Shown: in pieces, positions 18,021 through 26,748 of the stretch
How the letters are laid out: each line of letters opens with the position of its first letter
Numbering within the stretch: the first letter of the stretch is position 1
Made by a program: the position numbers and the translations under genes
NCBI RefSeq assembly: GCF_005405385.1
Contig: NZ_BJDY01000003.1
Span: 124,001 to 188,000 of the forward strand
Reading direction: 5' to 3'
DNA from: Lactiplantibacillus mudanjiangensis
GTDB lineage: Bacteria > Bacillota > Bacilli > Lactobacillales > Lactobacillaceae
DNA length: 64,000 bases
The notes under the pieces: generated by a model
Databases searched by the model: none
What the model was told of the DNA's origin: nothing
The model's input: the letters and a program-made list of their open reading frames with translations, nothing else

Positions 18021-19049
18021 TTAGGCTAAATGTTCATATTGGTAACTAATCGTGTGGGTCACAGCTTGATCAGGTCGTAAAACAATATCTCCAAAGCCAT
18101 CATGGTTAATGGCATCAGGTAACGTTTGCGCCTCAGTCGCTAACGCATTATATTGATGAGCGGTTTCTTTAGCCGGATCAAACGGATTGGCCGTATAAAT
18201 AATCAAACTATTTCGATCTGAGTAAATCTTTACTTGACGATGACCGTCAGTATCACCGACAACAGCGATTGGTTCAGTGGTACTTGGCGTTACTTCGTAA
18301 GCATCATCGAATTCAATGCCATCACTTTCAACTTTCAATTGATCTAGTGCACTTTGAACAGGTTGTGGGTAGTTGAAATCATAGGCCGTATCTTTAACCG
18401 CTAGCCGCTTACCCGTTGGCACTTTTTCGCCATCAAATTCTAGTCGTTGATCACTATGAATTTGTAACGTTTGGTTGACTAACGAAGTGCGATCGTTCGT
18501 AACATTCCAATAAACATGGTTCGTTGGGTTAAAGAGGGTTGCGGCATCCGTATCACCTGTAAAGGCAATGCTGACACGATCTTGATTGTCCAGCGTGAAC
18601 TTAATTTGTACGTCTAAGTTACCAGGATAATCATCTTCAGTTGATTCAATATGGCGGCTCAACGTTACACTGGCGCTATCAGTTGTTTGACTAAAGTCAC
18701 CATCAAAGAGCAAAGTATTGAAGCCATGGGCACCACCATGCAAGGAATGAGTTTGTTCATTCATGTCGACGTTGTAAGTTTGACCATCGATATCGAATTT
18801 GGCACCACCAATCCGACCGGCTACCCGACCGATTGATTGACAAAGGCAATAGCCAACACGTTGGTAATCTGCCATGCTGTCGAGACCCCAGATGAGTGGC
18901 CGTTCCGTACCGTTTTCGTTAACGACAAACTCTTGCCAAGTTCCACCATAACTTAAGACTGAGATCCGAGTTTTACGGTCATTTACCAAAGTATACTTGA
19001 TGACATCTTGACCATCTAATTGACCAAATACTGATTTTTTAGTTTCCAA
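18021..19049 (-). CDS. galM: Aldose 1-epimerase (galactose mutarotase)
   Basis: This 342-residue mutarotase converts beta-D-galactose to the alpha anomer used by GalK. Catalytic His residues lie in HSLHGGAHGFNT and NPTNHVYWNV. The catalytic Glu is near the C terminus in ALATEAQTLPDA. The translation begins with a TTG codon at 19049 (MetGluThrLysLys), 7 bp after GGAGGTG. No better ATG exists nearby. It has its own promoter region with a cre-like site and is not cotranscribed with lacS. Confidence 0.93.
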   Translation of the reverse strand: METKKSVFGQLDGQDVIKYTLVNDRKTRISVLSYGGTWQEFVVNENGTERPLIWGLDSMADYQRVGYCLCQSIGRVAGRIGGAKFDIDGQTYNVDMNEQTHSLHGGAHGFNTLLFDGDFSQTTDSASVTLSRHIESTEDDYPGNLDVQIKFTLDNQDRVSIAFTGDTDAATLFNPTNHVYWNVTNDRTSLVNQTLQIHSDQRLEFDGEKVPTGKRLAVKDTAYDFNYPQPVQSALDQLKVESDGIEFDDAYEVTPSTTEPIAVVGDTDGHRQVKIYSDRNSLIIYTANPFDPAKETAHQYNALATEAQTLPDAINHDGFGDIVLRPDQAVTHTISYQYEHLA

Positions 19050-19068
19050 ATTAACGCACCTCCATGAT

Positions 19069-19082
19069 TTAAAACGCTTTCA
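19069..19082 (-). promoter_or_regulatory. cre-like site before galM
   Basis: TGAAAGCGTTTTAA on the minus strand fits cre at 13 of 14 positions. A TATAAT -10 lies just upstream (about 19087-19092), so the site covers the transcript start. A perfect palindrome GGTAAAATTTTACC (19114-19127) lies further upstream. Confidence 0.6.
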
Positions 19083-19143
19083 TGGATATTATAGCAAAAC
19101 TCACCTAATCATTGGTAAAATTTTACCTAAATTATTAGTATTT

Positions 19144-21291
19144 TCAATTCAGTTGATCGTAAAACACATAATTACCTGCATCATAAGCCTTTTCATCTTG
19201 ATGACCAAAAACAAATGGCACAGGGCTTGTTACATCAATACGATATTTTTTAGGCGAAATTTGTTTCCAATAAACTTCAATAGTCCCTGCAGCCACTTTT
19301 AACTTTGTTTCAACCCAAGTAAGCCGCTGATCAAATTCTGGCCTAATAGCAATTTTACTTAATCCCGGGTGATCATCTAGTACTCGAATTCCACCAACAT
19401 TTTCATACATCCAATCTGCCACTGCTCCATAAGCATAATGATTGTACGAATTCATATCCGGACTCCAGAATGACCCATCCTCTTTAATACCATCCCAGTG
19501 TTCCCAGATAGTTGTGGCACCTTTGCTAACTGGATATAACCATGAGGGATATGTTTTTTGCAATAACAAATCATAAGCAACTTGACTATATCCGGATTCA
19601 CTCAGGGCATGCAACAAATATGGCGTTCCAACAAACCCTGTTGTTAAATGATTATTGTTTTGCCGAATTAATTCAACTAATTTTTTAGCTGCAGAATCAC
19701 TGTCCGATACTAATTTGAAATGTAGCCCTAATGCTAATTCCGTTTGTGTTTTCAATTCGGAAAAACGTTGATTAAACGCTTGTTTTATCTCATGATACAA
19801 TTCAACATAACTAGCAACATCTTTATTTAATACTCGACCGGCTTTAATTAATAACCACGTTGAATGCGCATAAAATGCGGTTGCAATTAAATCTTCACGG
19901 CTACTGCCCTTATAAGAACCCTTTGGGGCATCCAACCCAAGCCAATCGCCTAAATGATCTGTACCCGTCCACAGCGCTGGTTCATCTGTTGTCTTTGTAA
20001 TATAATCTACCCACCGTTTCATACTATCAAATTGCCGTTTTAGCAACGGTAATTTGTTATAAAACAAGTAAATACGCCATGGAATAATCGTTGCGGCATC
20101 TCCCCACGCAGCACTGCTTAACCGATTACCACAATTAGGGATAATCTGTGGGACACCACCATTTTCATATTGATCAAGATTTAAGTCAGCTAACCATTTA
20201 TCAAAAAATTGACTGACATTATAGTTGTAACTAGCGGCGTTAATAAAGACCTGTGCATCTCCTGTCCAACCTGCTCGTTCATCACGTTGAGGACAATCAG
20301 TTGGTATATCTAAAAAGTTACTACGCTGTCCCCAAATAACATTGTCATACAATTGATTGACTTTATCATTAGAAGTTCGAAATGATCCAGTTCGTTGCAT
20401 CTTCGAGTAAACAACTTTTGCAACCAGACTTTGCATTAACTCGTTCGCTGAAGTTTCAGGATAATGATCCAATCGAATGTACCGAAACCCAAAAAACGTA
20501 AATTTAGGCTTTAACGTATGCACTTCAGCAGACGTAACATATGATAGTTGTGATTTGGCTCCTCGATAATTAGCATTGTAGAAATTGCCATCAACATCTA
20601 ATACCTCCGCATGTGAAATATCAATATGCTGTCCATCGACAAAATCACCATTAATTTCAACATATCCAGTTAAATTCTGACCAAAGTCAATCACACATTC
20701 ACCTTTAGGTGTTGTTATAATTTGTCGAGAAAATACAGTAATCATTTCAGTAACATCAGGACCAGTCTGAGGAACTAATTGATCATATGGAAACTTAATT
20801 TTTTCTGCATTACCTAATAACTGCACTGGCCGTGAATAATCTGTGACTTCACCACCATATAAATCTGCAACTTCCGTTTGACTGGTCGAAACTTGCCAAG
20901 TTTCATCACTCATCAACTGCACAACATGATCCGCATAATTCAAGCTCAAATCACAATACACCGATTCAGACAATTGCTCCTTTTCGAGCCAATGAATATC
21001 CATATCTAATTTAGTTAGCTGCCAACCACCACCAACTTCAATTACTAATTTATTAGCTCCTTTTACCAAAGCGTTTACAATATCAATTGTTTGATATTGT
21101 AAACGCTTTCTGAAAGATGTATACCCTGGCGTTAGTACCATATCTGTCACAGACTGGCCATTGACAGTAATCACATAATTACCGATTGAAGATATTTTAG
21201 CTATTGCAGTATTCGGCAAGCTTTCTAAAGTGAATGTTTTTTCAAATTGTAAAGGATGTCGTTGTTCCTGCTGCTTTGTAATCCAACTCAT
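19144..21291 (-). CDS. Alpha-L-rhamnosidase (GH78)
   Basis: This 715-residue GH78 enzyme begins with the small N-terminal domain (GNYVITVNGQ ... TPGYTSFRKRLQY ... VGGGW, residues 37-90), followed by the concanavalin-like domain. The (alpha/alpha)6 barrel then starts with the signature DIPTDCPQRDERAGWTGDAQ (residues 328-347). The second acidic motif is TTIWEHWDG. Both carry the Asp/Glu residues used in GH78 catalysis. It lacks a signal peptide, so it acts inside the cell on small rhamnosides. It follows two MFS genes in one direction. Its 5' coding region contains a perfect 19-bp inverted repeat with a cre-like sequence (21068-21109). Confidence 0.9.
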   Translation of the reverse strand: MSWITKQQEQRHPLQFEKTFTLESLPNTAIAKISSIGNYVITVNGQSVTDMVLTPGYTSFRKRLQYQTIDIVNALVKGANKLVIEVGGGWQLTKLDMDIHWLEKEQLSESVYCDLSLNYADHVVQLMSDETWQVSTSQTEVADLYGGEVTDYSRPVQLLGNAEKIKFPYDQLVPQTGPDVTEMITVFSRQIITTPKGECVIDFGQNLTGYVEINGDFVDGQHIDISHAEVLDVDGNFYNANYRGAKSQLSYVTSAEVHTLKPKFTFFGFRYIRLDHYPETSANELMQSLVAKVVYSKMQRTGSFRTSNDKVNQLYDNVIWGQRSNFLDIPTDCPQRDERAGWTGDAQVFINAASYNYNVSQFFDKWLADLNLDQYENGGVPQIIPNCGNRLSSAAWGDAATIIPWRIYLFYNKLPLLKRQFDSMKRWVDYITKTTDEPALWTGTDHLGDWLGLDAPKGSYKGSSREDLIATAFYAHSTWLLIKAGRVLNKDVASYVELYHEIKQAFNQRFSELKTQTELALGLHFKLVSDSDSAAKKLVELIRQNNNHLTTGFVGTPYLLHALSESGYSQVAYDLLLQKTYPSWLYPVSKGATTIWEHWDGIKEDGSFWSPDMNSYNHYAYGAVADWMYENVGGIRVLDDHPGLSKIAIRPEFDQRLTWVETKLKVAAGTIEVYWKQISPKKYRIDVTSPVPFVFGHQDEKAYDAGNYVFYDQLN
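21068..21109. repeat. Perfect 19-bp inverted repeat inside GH78 coding region
   Basis: AAAGCGTTTACAATATCAA (21068-21086) and its exact complement (21091-21109) flank a 4-base loop. It encodes residues about 61-75 of the rhamnosidase. The right arm includes TGTAAACGCTTTCT (21098-21111), which fits cre at 13 of 14 positions. The mRNA would form a very stable hairpin. Confidence 0.9.
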
Positions 21292-21312
21292 TTTTAATTT
21301 CCTCCAAATGTC

Positions 21313-22563
21313 CTAATTTTGTTTTTCCTGGTAAACTTCAGCTGAAATTTCAGTTAAATCTTTGCCACGCGTCTTTGGTGTCCAGATTGTACCAACAACC
21401 AATGAAATCGTTAAGAAAAAGATCATCATATAACCGGCAAACTGAAACCCAATTGATGCAATGATGATCGGAAAAGCGATTGACATCACACCACTACTGG
21501 CACGCACTAAGAAAAACATTAAACCTTGCGCGGCCCCACGATATCGCGTTTGAAAGAGCTCAGTCGACCACAAAGCATAAAAAGCTTGTGGTCCAAAAGC
21601 ACCGCAGCCATTCCAAAGAATAACGTAGGTCCACAAACCTAATTGATTAAAGCCAAAGAATGTCAAACTAATCCAAGAAATAACCGATCCAATCGCACTA
21701 ATAAAAAACATTAAGCGATGGCTCGTTTTGTCAACAAACATTGTAAAAATAAAGTAGGCTGCCAGTGCATTGACAATTCCAGCGATAGCTGAAATAACTT
21801 GTGTATAGCTATATGAAATATGCCCAACTGAGCTGTATACAAACGGCATAAAGAAACCCGATGAGCTCGCGACTAAATTCCAAAATAGATAAACCGAAAC
21901 CAAGAACAGTATGTTTTTTAAATTGATTTTATTGGTTAAGAGTTCTCGATAACTATCATGTTTAATCGCCTGGCCTTTATTATCATCTTGCCACGCTTGT
22001 GACTCCTGTAATTGTCGCTGCAATAGCCAAGCAACAAAAGCGACAATCAGCAACATTAAGAAGACAATCCTGTTTCCTAGTAGTCCCAGTGGCGACGTTA
22101 TCGTTGCAACAATGAATACAAATGTTGGCCCCAACGCCCAGAACAGTTGTGACAGCCCAATGTTACTACCTCGATTTTTAGAATCAGAGGTTTCTGAAAT
22201 ATAGCTCCAACTCGCTGGAACCCCAGCTCCGACTGAGATACCTAAAGTAATAAATCCAATGAAAAGCATTATCGGATTAAATGCTAGTATCACGATCAAG
22301 CACCCTAACATATAGAGCAACATATTGTAGGTGTAAATCAACTTTCGGCCAAATCGGTCTGTTAAATAACCACCAATTAGTGCCCCAATTGCTGCCCCAA
22401 CTGCGTTGGCACTCAGCGCACCAAGTAATCCGACTAAAAAACTACTCATGTGAAAAGCTTTAGCCCAAAGTGCTAACCCGCTTGCTCCAGCTACAATGCA
22501 ACCAGAATCCAAAAAATTATTTAATGAAACCGCTATTACTTTTTTGATTTTTTTTGAGGCCAT
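21313..22563 (-). CDS. MFS sugar transporter (paralogue of rhaP)
   Basis: This 416-residue, 12-segment major facilitator of the sugar-porter type contains ALIGGYLTDRFGRKLIYTYN (the loop 2-3 signature) and GVPASWSYISETSDSKNRG. It is clearly related to the rhamnose-module transporter at 48026-49339 (shared GSxVAGASGL..W.KA...SSF.VGLLGALSANA). It should import rhamnose or a rhamnoside for the adjacent GH78 enzyme. The ATG at 22563 follows AAGGAG. A GTG three codons earlier overlaps that site. It lies in an operon between the other MFS gene and GH78. Confidence 0.88.
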   Translation of the reverse strand: MASKKIKKVIAVSLNNFLDSGCIVAGASGLALWAKAFHMSSFLVGLLGALSANAVGAAIGALIGGYLTDRFGRKLIYTYNMLLYMLGCLIVILAFNPIMLFIGFITLGISVGAGVPASWSYISETSDSKNRGSNIGLSQLFWALGPTFVFIVATITSPLGLLGNRIVFLMLLIVAFVAWLLQRQLQESQAWQDDNKGQAIKHDSYRELLTNKINLKNILFLVSVYLFWNLVASSSGFFMPFVYSSVGHISYSYTQVISAIAGIVNALAAYFIFTMFVDKTSHRLMFFISAIGSVISWISLTFFGFNQLGLWTYVILWNGCGAFGPQAFYALWSTELFQTRYRGAAQGLMFFLVRASSGVMSIAFPIIIASIGFQFAGYMMIFFLTISLVVGTIWTPKTRGKDLTEISAEVYQEKQN

Positions 22564-22588
22564 AATGGTCACTCCTTCAAGCTAGGAT

Positions 22589-23911
22589 TTACTGATTAGC
22601 CGATACAGTTGAGCCTTCGTTTGCTTCAGACTTTGCCGTAACTTGATGATATTTATGTTGCAGATGCATCATTGTTGTACCAGCAATAATAACGACCACA
22701 ACAATTCCAGAAAAACCAAACATCGACATTTTAATATGGGATGGCATTACTAAGAATGGGGTAACTAACGCAAACAAACCACAAACCATCCGCGATGATC
22801 CATTAATAATCCCTTGCAGAGAAGCCCTAGCTTGCATCGGAAATGATTCTTGTGTCCAGACTTTATAGATTGATTCTCCTGCTAGTGGACTTCCAACATT
22901 ATATAGTCCAATCGTAATTGCTAATGGCATAAAGCCAGCACTACCACCAATAAATGCCATACCAACTAACGCACCTAATTGAATAAATGCACCTACAAAG
23001 AAAGCCACATTACGCCATTTACCACCTGCTACGGAAGCAAATGCAATAGTTGTTAGTAAAGCAACTAAATTTAAGATAATGCCTAATCCTGTTGCCTGCG
23101 TTTGACTGGCCCCAGCATTAGTTAATGCGTATGTTTGAAACTGTCCCCAAGTATTCGCAATTAAATTCCAAAAAACGTAAAACGTTAAAATAGCAACAAA
23201 GTACTTTAGATATTTACGACCATTTGTACCATCGAATAACTCCCTCAGTGAAATCTTTTGTGCAGAAGCTGTGGTAGTCTTGGCAGCTTGACGAGCTGCA
23301 TCATCTTCATGAAATTGCCGAAATTGTTTTGAAAGCGTCCGCCATAACCACGTAATAATAGCAAATACTAATAAAATACCAAATACTAATCTAGCACCCA
23401 AAACACCCTTCACACCTGATAATAGGAATGAACAAATATAAGAAATGAAAACTCCAATCATCCAAAAAATTTGAGTTGACGAGATCAATTCAGCTGAAGT
23501 TGCCTCATCTGGTGCATCGTGTGAAACAACCGTTAAACTAATCGGCAAATCACAGCCTGAAGCCAGTCCAATAACGATCACGCCGACAAACAAAGCAATA
23601 AAATTAGTTGCCGCAATACATAATCCAGCACCTACTGCATAAATAAGATTTAGCCAGTTAAAAGCTCGAATCAACCCAAACCATTTTGTAATTTGACCAG
23701 CCAGTAATGAACCAAAAGCAATCGCAAAGGTTAACGATCCTGAAATTATGCCGATTTCAGCAACCGATAAATTTAAACCAGCTTTCCAAACAGGTAACGT
23801 AGCTGAAAGTCCGATAATACACCCAGACCCCAACATTGAACCAATTCCTGCTGCAGTCGCCAATGGTGAATACTTTTTAACTAAACTTCCCTTACCATTT
23901 TTACTACTCAC
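22589..23911 (-). CDS. MFS transporter (paralogue of the one at 60515)
   Basis: This 440-residue major facilitator begins with GTG at 23911 after AAAGGATG. It shares long segments with the transporter at 60515-61792, for example VKKYxPLAxAAGIGSxLGSG, GSLFAGQITK-type loop 2-3 and DLPISLTVVSHDAPD. It is the first gene of the MFS-MFS-GH78 operon, divergent from an AraC-family gene. Two different MFS carriers in one operon suggest two substrates or import plus exchange. The substrate is inferred as a rhamnoside from the neighbour. Confidence 0.87.
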   Translation of the reverse strand: MSSKNGKGSLVKKYSPLATAAGIGSMLGSGCIIGLSATLPVWKAGLNLSVAEIGIISGSLTFAIAFGSLLAGQITKWFGLIRAFNWLNLIYAVGAGLCIAATNFIALFVGVIVIGLASGCDLPISLTVVSHDAPDEATSAELISSTQIFWMIGVFISYICSFLLSGVKGVLGARLVFGILLVFAIITWLWRTLSKQFRQFHEDDAARQAAKTTTASAQKISLRELFDGTNGRKYLKYFVAILTFYVFWNLIANTWGQFQTYALTNAGASQTQATGLGIILNLVALLTTIAFASVAGGKWRNVAFFVGAFIQLGALVGMAFIGGSAGFMPLAITIGLYNVGSPLAGESIYKVWTQESFPMQARASLQGIINGSSRMVCGLFALVTPFLVMPSHIKMSMFGFSGIVVVVIIAGTTMMHLQHKYHQVTAKSEANEGSTVSANQ

Positions 23912-23951
23912 ATCACTCGCATCCTTTCTTATCCAACCTCTACGTTCTAAA

Positions 23952-23965
23952 TTTAACCGCTTTCA
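23952..23965 (-). promoter_or_regulatory. cre-like site before MFS-MFS-GH78 operon
   Basis: TGAAAGCGGTTAAA on the minus strand fits cre at 13 of 14 positions, about 40 bp before the GTG start of the first MFS gene. Confidence 0.6.
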
Positions 23966-24101
23966 TATCTTTTAACAATAACCTCAATACATACATTAAC
24001 TATTTAAATTACATATTTTTTTAAAGATAGTCCTATTACTATAGATTTGATTTACAATAAAGATATCAGTCTTACAGTTCATCCAAATTGGGAGGCATAT
24101 T

Positions 24102-25073
24102 ATGTTTTCGTTAGATCAAAAGTTACATCAGATTGATACAATCGAACATCAACAGTTAAAAAACGGACAGGATTTCAATGAATTAAATATTAACTATACT
24201 CAATCAAATACTCCTAAGCTCCCTGAAGCTCAATTTTTCTCCGAAGGTAATATCTATATTCTGAAACATCATCGGTTCGCTTACACAGCCGCACATACTC
24301 ATAACTTTATTGAACTAAACTATATGTATTCTGGTCAGTGCCAACAAAATATTAACGGCCAACACATCACCTTACAAGAGCACCAATTATTAATGATGGA
24401 CCAAGGTGTTACCCATAGTTTGGACTACACTAATGAACAAGATATTTTAATTAATATCTTAATTCAGGACAGTTCCATTATGGCTGATATTCTGACAAAC
24501 CTATCTCACTCTAACGACTTAATTACCAATTTTATTATGACGGCATCAAAAAAAGCCGCTACGCACAACGACTTCATCATTTTCGATATTAGTCAAAATA
24601 CGATTGCACGTAATCTGATCAATAGTTTAATTGAAAAAAATTATCAGCATACCAAATTTAAAGGACGCTCCATGAATCTAATACTATCGGCGTTCTTGAC
24701 AGAATTATCTAACTCTAAAAAGATTCAAGCATCTGGCCTACCAAAAAAGAAAAACGATTTTCTAAAAGTACTACAATACATCGATGAACATTATACAAAT
24801 ACCAACTTAACCACGGTTGCTAAGTATTTTGGCTACAATAGCAATTATCTCAGTAATAAAATAAAGCTTGAAACTGGACATACTTTTCAAGCTTTAATTG
24901 AACAAAAACGACTAGTTGAATCACAAAAATTGCTTATCGAATCCACCCAAACTATTACAACCATCGCAAATCAAATGGGCTATCAAAATGCAGCGCCCCT
25001 TTTTAGAATTTATAAAAAGCATTTACAACTCACACCTGAGATGTATCGACAAAAGTATACCGACAAGGCCTAA
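24102..25073 (+). CDS. AraC-family regulator (type A) of the rhamnosidase operon
   Basis: This 323-residue protein has a cupin-type sensor with HTHNFIELNYMYSGQ (about residue 65), followed by an AraC double HTH at the C terminus (VLQYIDEHYTNTNLTTVAKYF ... SNYLSNKIKLETG ... IANQMGYQNAAPLFRIYKKHL). It is closely related to the regulator at 61915, which sits beside a similar transporter, and more distantly to those at 49469 and 62926. It is divergent from the MFS-MFS-GH78 operon and probably activates it. The ATG follows GGGAGG. A terminator shared with the next gene follows the stop. Confidence 0.9.
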   Translation: MFSLDQKLHQIDTIEHQQLKNGQDFNELNINYTQSNTPKLPEAQFFSEGNIYILKHHRFAYTAAHTHNFIELNYMYSGQCQQNINGQHITLQEHQLLMMDQGVTHSLDYTNEQDILINILIQDSSIMADILTNLSHSNDLITNFIMTASKKAATHNDFIIFDISQNTIARNLINSLIEKNYQHTKFKGRSMNLILSAFLTELSNSKKIQASGLPKKKNDFLKVLQYIDEHYTNTNLTTVAKYFGYNSNYLSNKIKLETGHTFQALIEQKRLVESQKLLIESTQTITTIANQMGYQNAAPLFRIYKKHLQLTPEMYRQKYTDKA

Positions 25074-25123
25074 AAAGAGACCATAACGACGATTTCAATA
25101 AATCAACGTTATGGTCTCTTTTT
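25072..25123. terminator. Bidirectional terminator
   Basis: AAAAAGAGACCATAACG and CGTTATGGTCTCTTTTT form a perfect stem with a T-run on both strands, between the convergent AraC and PucR-like genes. Confidence 0.9.
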
Positions 25124-25129
25124 AGCTGT

Positions 25130-25978
25130 TCACGTTAGCAACAAATGACAAAACACCAAGTCATCCATTTCTTTCAAATTAAATCCCACTTCTCGATTAA
25201 ATTTATCTAACCGATATAACAACGTATTGCGATGAATATAGAGATGTTCAGCCGTTGACTTTAAATTACCTTGTTGTTGATAAAGCATTAATATCATTTC
25301 AACATTTTGTTGATTATCTTTAATCTGAGCTTTCAATGCAACAAAAACCGGTTGTTGCCGAACTTTCTTAGTAAACAAATACTCAAAAATTGTATTCGTA
25401 ATATGATTAACCTTTTGTGGCGGATTGCTTTTAAACAGCCGTCGCTCATCCTTAAAGATAACCGGCAACATAGAATCAACAGTCCAAACATGTCCTATAA
25501 ATACCGTCGTATCAGTAAAAAAATCAGCATCAACCGTGTGCAACATAGCCATCAAATCATCGTCGCTCACTAAATCAGACTGATTAGGCTCAATTAAGAT
25601 AAACATCGTTGCATTAAGCCAAAACCCTTCAACTGACTGTGCAAACATGCTCAGTAGTGCCGCTTGCCACGCATCAGGCGTACTCTCAAAATCAGTAAAA
25701 TGCACATTAAATTGTAACAGTCTAACAGGTGAGTCATAATCAATAAGATCACCTTGCTCAAATAGAAATGAATACCAACGATTGTTTGGTTTAATCATTT
25801 CTTTCGGTTGACTCATCAAGTCTAGCAAGACTAATTCCCGTTGATTGAATGATGTTTTTTCTAAGCTGCACCACGTCTGCGATGCAATTTTAAATTCAAC
25901 TAAGCTTGAGTCAAGTCGTGGCGCATGACTAAAATTAGCCTCTGGAAAAATTTGCTTAATTTCTGCCGGCGTAATCAT
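25130..25978 (-). CDS. PucR/CdaR-type transcriptional regulator
   Basis: This 282-residue protein ends with the PucR-family C-terminal HTH (LYQQQGNLKSTAEHLYIHRNTLLYRLDKF), the motif of CdaR and PucR regulators. The N-terminal 200 residues have no domain I recognise. The start was set at the ATG at 25978 following ACGAGGTGAGTGGG. An upstream GTG overlaps that site. It is the last gene of the oligosaccharide operon, 13-22 bp after the esterase. Such proteins are usually activators that respond to small carboxylic metabolites. A second regulator beside the LacI protein is unusual. Confidence 0.8.
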   Translation of the reverse strand: MITPAEIKQIFPEANFSHAPRLDSSLVEFKIASQTWCSLEKTSFNQRELVLLDLMSQPKEMIKPNNRWYSFLFEQGDLIDYDSPVRLLQFNVHFTDFESTPDAWQAALLSMFAQSVEGFWLNATMFILIEPNQSDLVSDDDLMAMLHTVDADFFTDTTVFIGHVWTVDSMLPVIFKDERRLFKSNPPQKVNHITNTIFEYLFTKKVRQQPVFVALKAQIKDNQQNVEMILMLYQQQGNLKSTAEHLYIHRNTLLYRLDKFNREVGFNLKEMDDLVFCHLLLT

Positions 25979-26000
25979 CCCACTCACCTCGTTTCAACCA

Positions 26001-26747
26001 TTACTTAAATAACTGATTGTCTAAAAACGCCATCGCTGAATCTAAGGATCGATTCCAAACAGACCAGGTATGTGCTCCAGGCAGTGTTAAATAAGTTGTC
26101 TGGAATTGATGTAAGATCAATTGTTTATGAAATTCTGCATTCATCTTATTAAACGGATCAGATTGACCACAGAATTGCCAAACAATCGGTTTTCGTTTAT
26201 TTTGCGGCCAATTAGCAGCCAATCCTGATAAATCATCTATCGTTTCCAACATCTTAGCTTGTGTACCATACATACTTTTAAACCAGTCATCACGATCTGG
26301 ATTCAATTGCCACTGCTTGATTAAATCTGTGACACCAGAAAAGCTCAGTACACCAGCGAAATCATCTGGCTTATTTAGGGCCACTTTTAAGGCACCAAAC
26401 CCCCCCATAGAAACCCCACCGACAAAAGTTTGACTTGCTAAAGACGACAATGAAAACACTTGTCGGCATCGCCCTAGCAACTCTTGACTAACAAATTTAA
26501 AGTAGCCTGACGCCACAGTATCAGTATAATAGCTACGATCTACTCGGGGCATAATAACCGCTAATTGTCGCTCACCAATGACAGCTGTTAACCTGGTCTG
26601 TTCAAGCCAGGTATTTTCATCATCCCCTAAGCCATGTAGTAATAGTAAAATGGGCAAATTAGGTTGCGGATAATCTGGTAACAAAACATTAACACTCGTT
26701 TGCATCCCTAAAGCCCGCGAACCCATTCGCATGTGATTTATAATCAT
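26001..26747 (-). CDS. Alpha/beta-hydrolase esterase (esterase D / EstA type)
   Basis: This 248-residue protein has the nucleophile motif GGVSMGGFGALK (Ser in G-x-S-x-G), the oxyanion region LLLHGLGDDENTW, an Asp in FCGQSDPFN and a His in PGAHTWSVW. It lacks a signal peptide. Related proteins deacylate short esters, including acetylated sugars and tributyrin. It begins 1 bp after the LacI-family stop codon (26749) with GGAGTG inside that gene, so it is cotranscribed. In this locus it could remove acyl groups from imported oligosaccharides. This is an inference from context. Confidence 0.82.
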   Translation of the reverse strand: MIINHMRMGSRALGMQTSVNVLLPDYPQPNLPILLLLHGLGDDENTWLEQTRLTAVIGERQLAVIMPRVDRSYYTDTVASGYFKFVSQELLGRCRQVFSLSSLASQTFVGGVSMGGFGALKVALNKPDDFAGVLSFSGVTDLIKQWQLNPDRDDWFKSMYGTQAKMLETIDDLSGLAANWPQNKRKPIVWQFCGQSDPFNKMNAEFHKQLILHQFQTTYLTLPGAHTWSVWNRSLDSAMAFLDNQLFK

Positions 26748-26748
26748 C

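Noticed and set aside
19114-19127. Palindrome GGTAAAATTTTACC upstream of galM as a GalR operator
   Set aside because: It does not share the TTTTAGTAAAA core of the other sites, and short AT-rich palindromes are frequent here, so it was mentioned only as a neighbour of the galM promoter.
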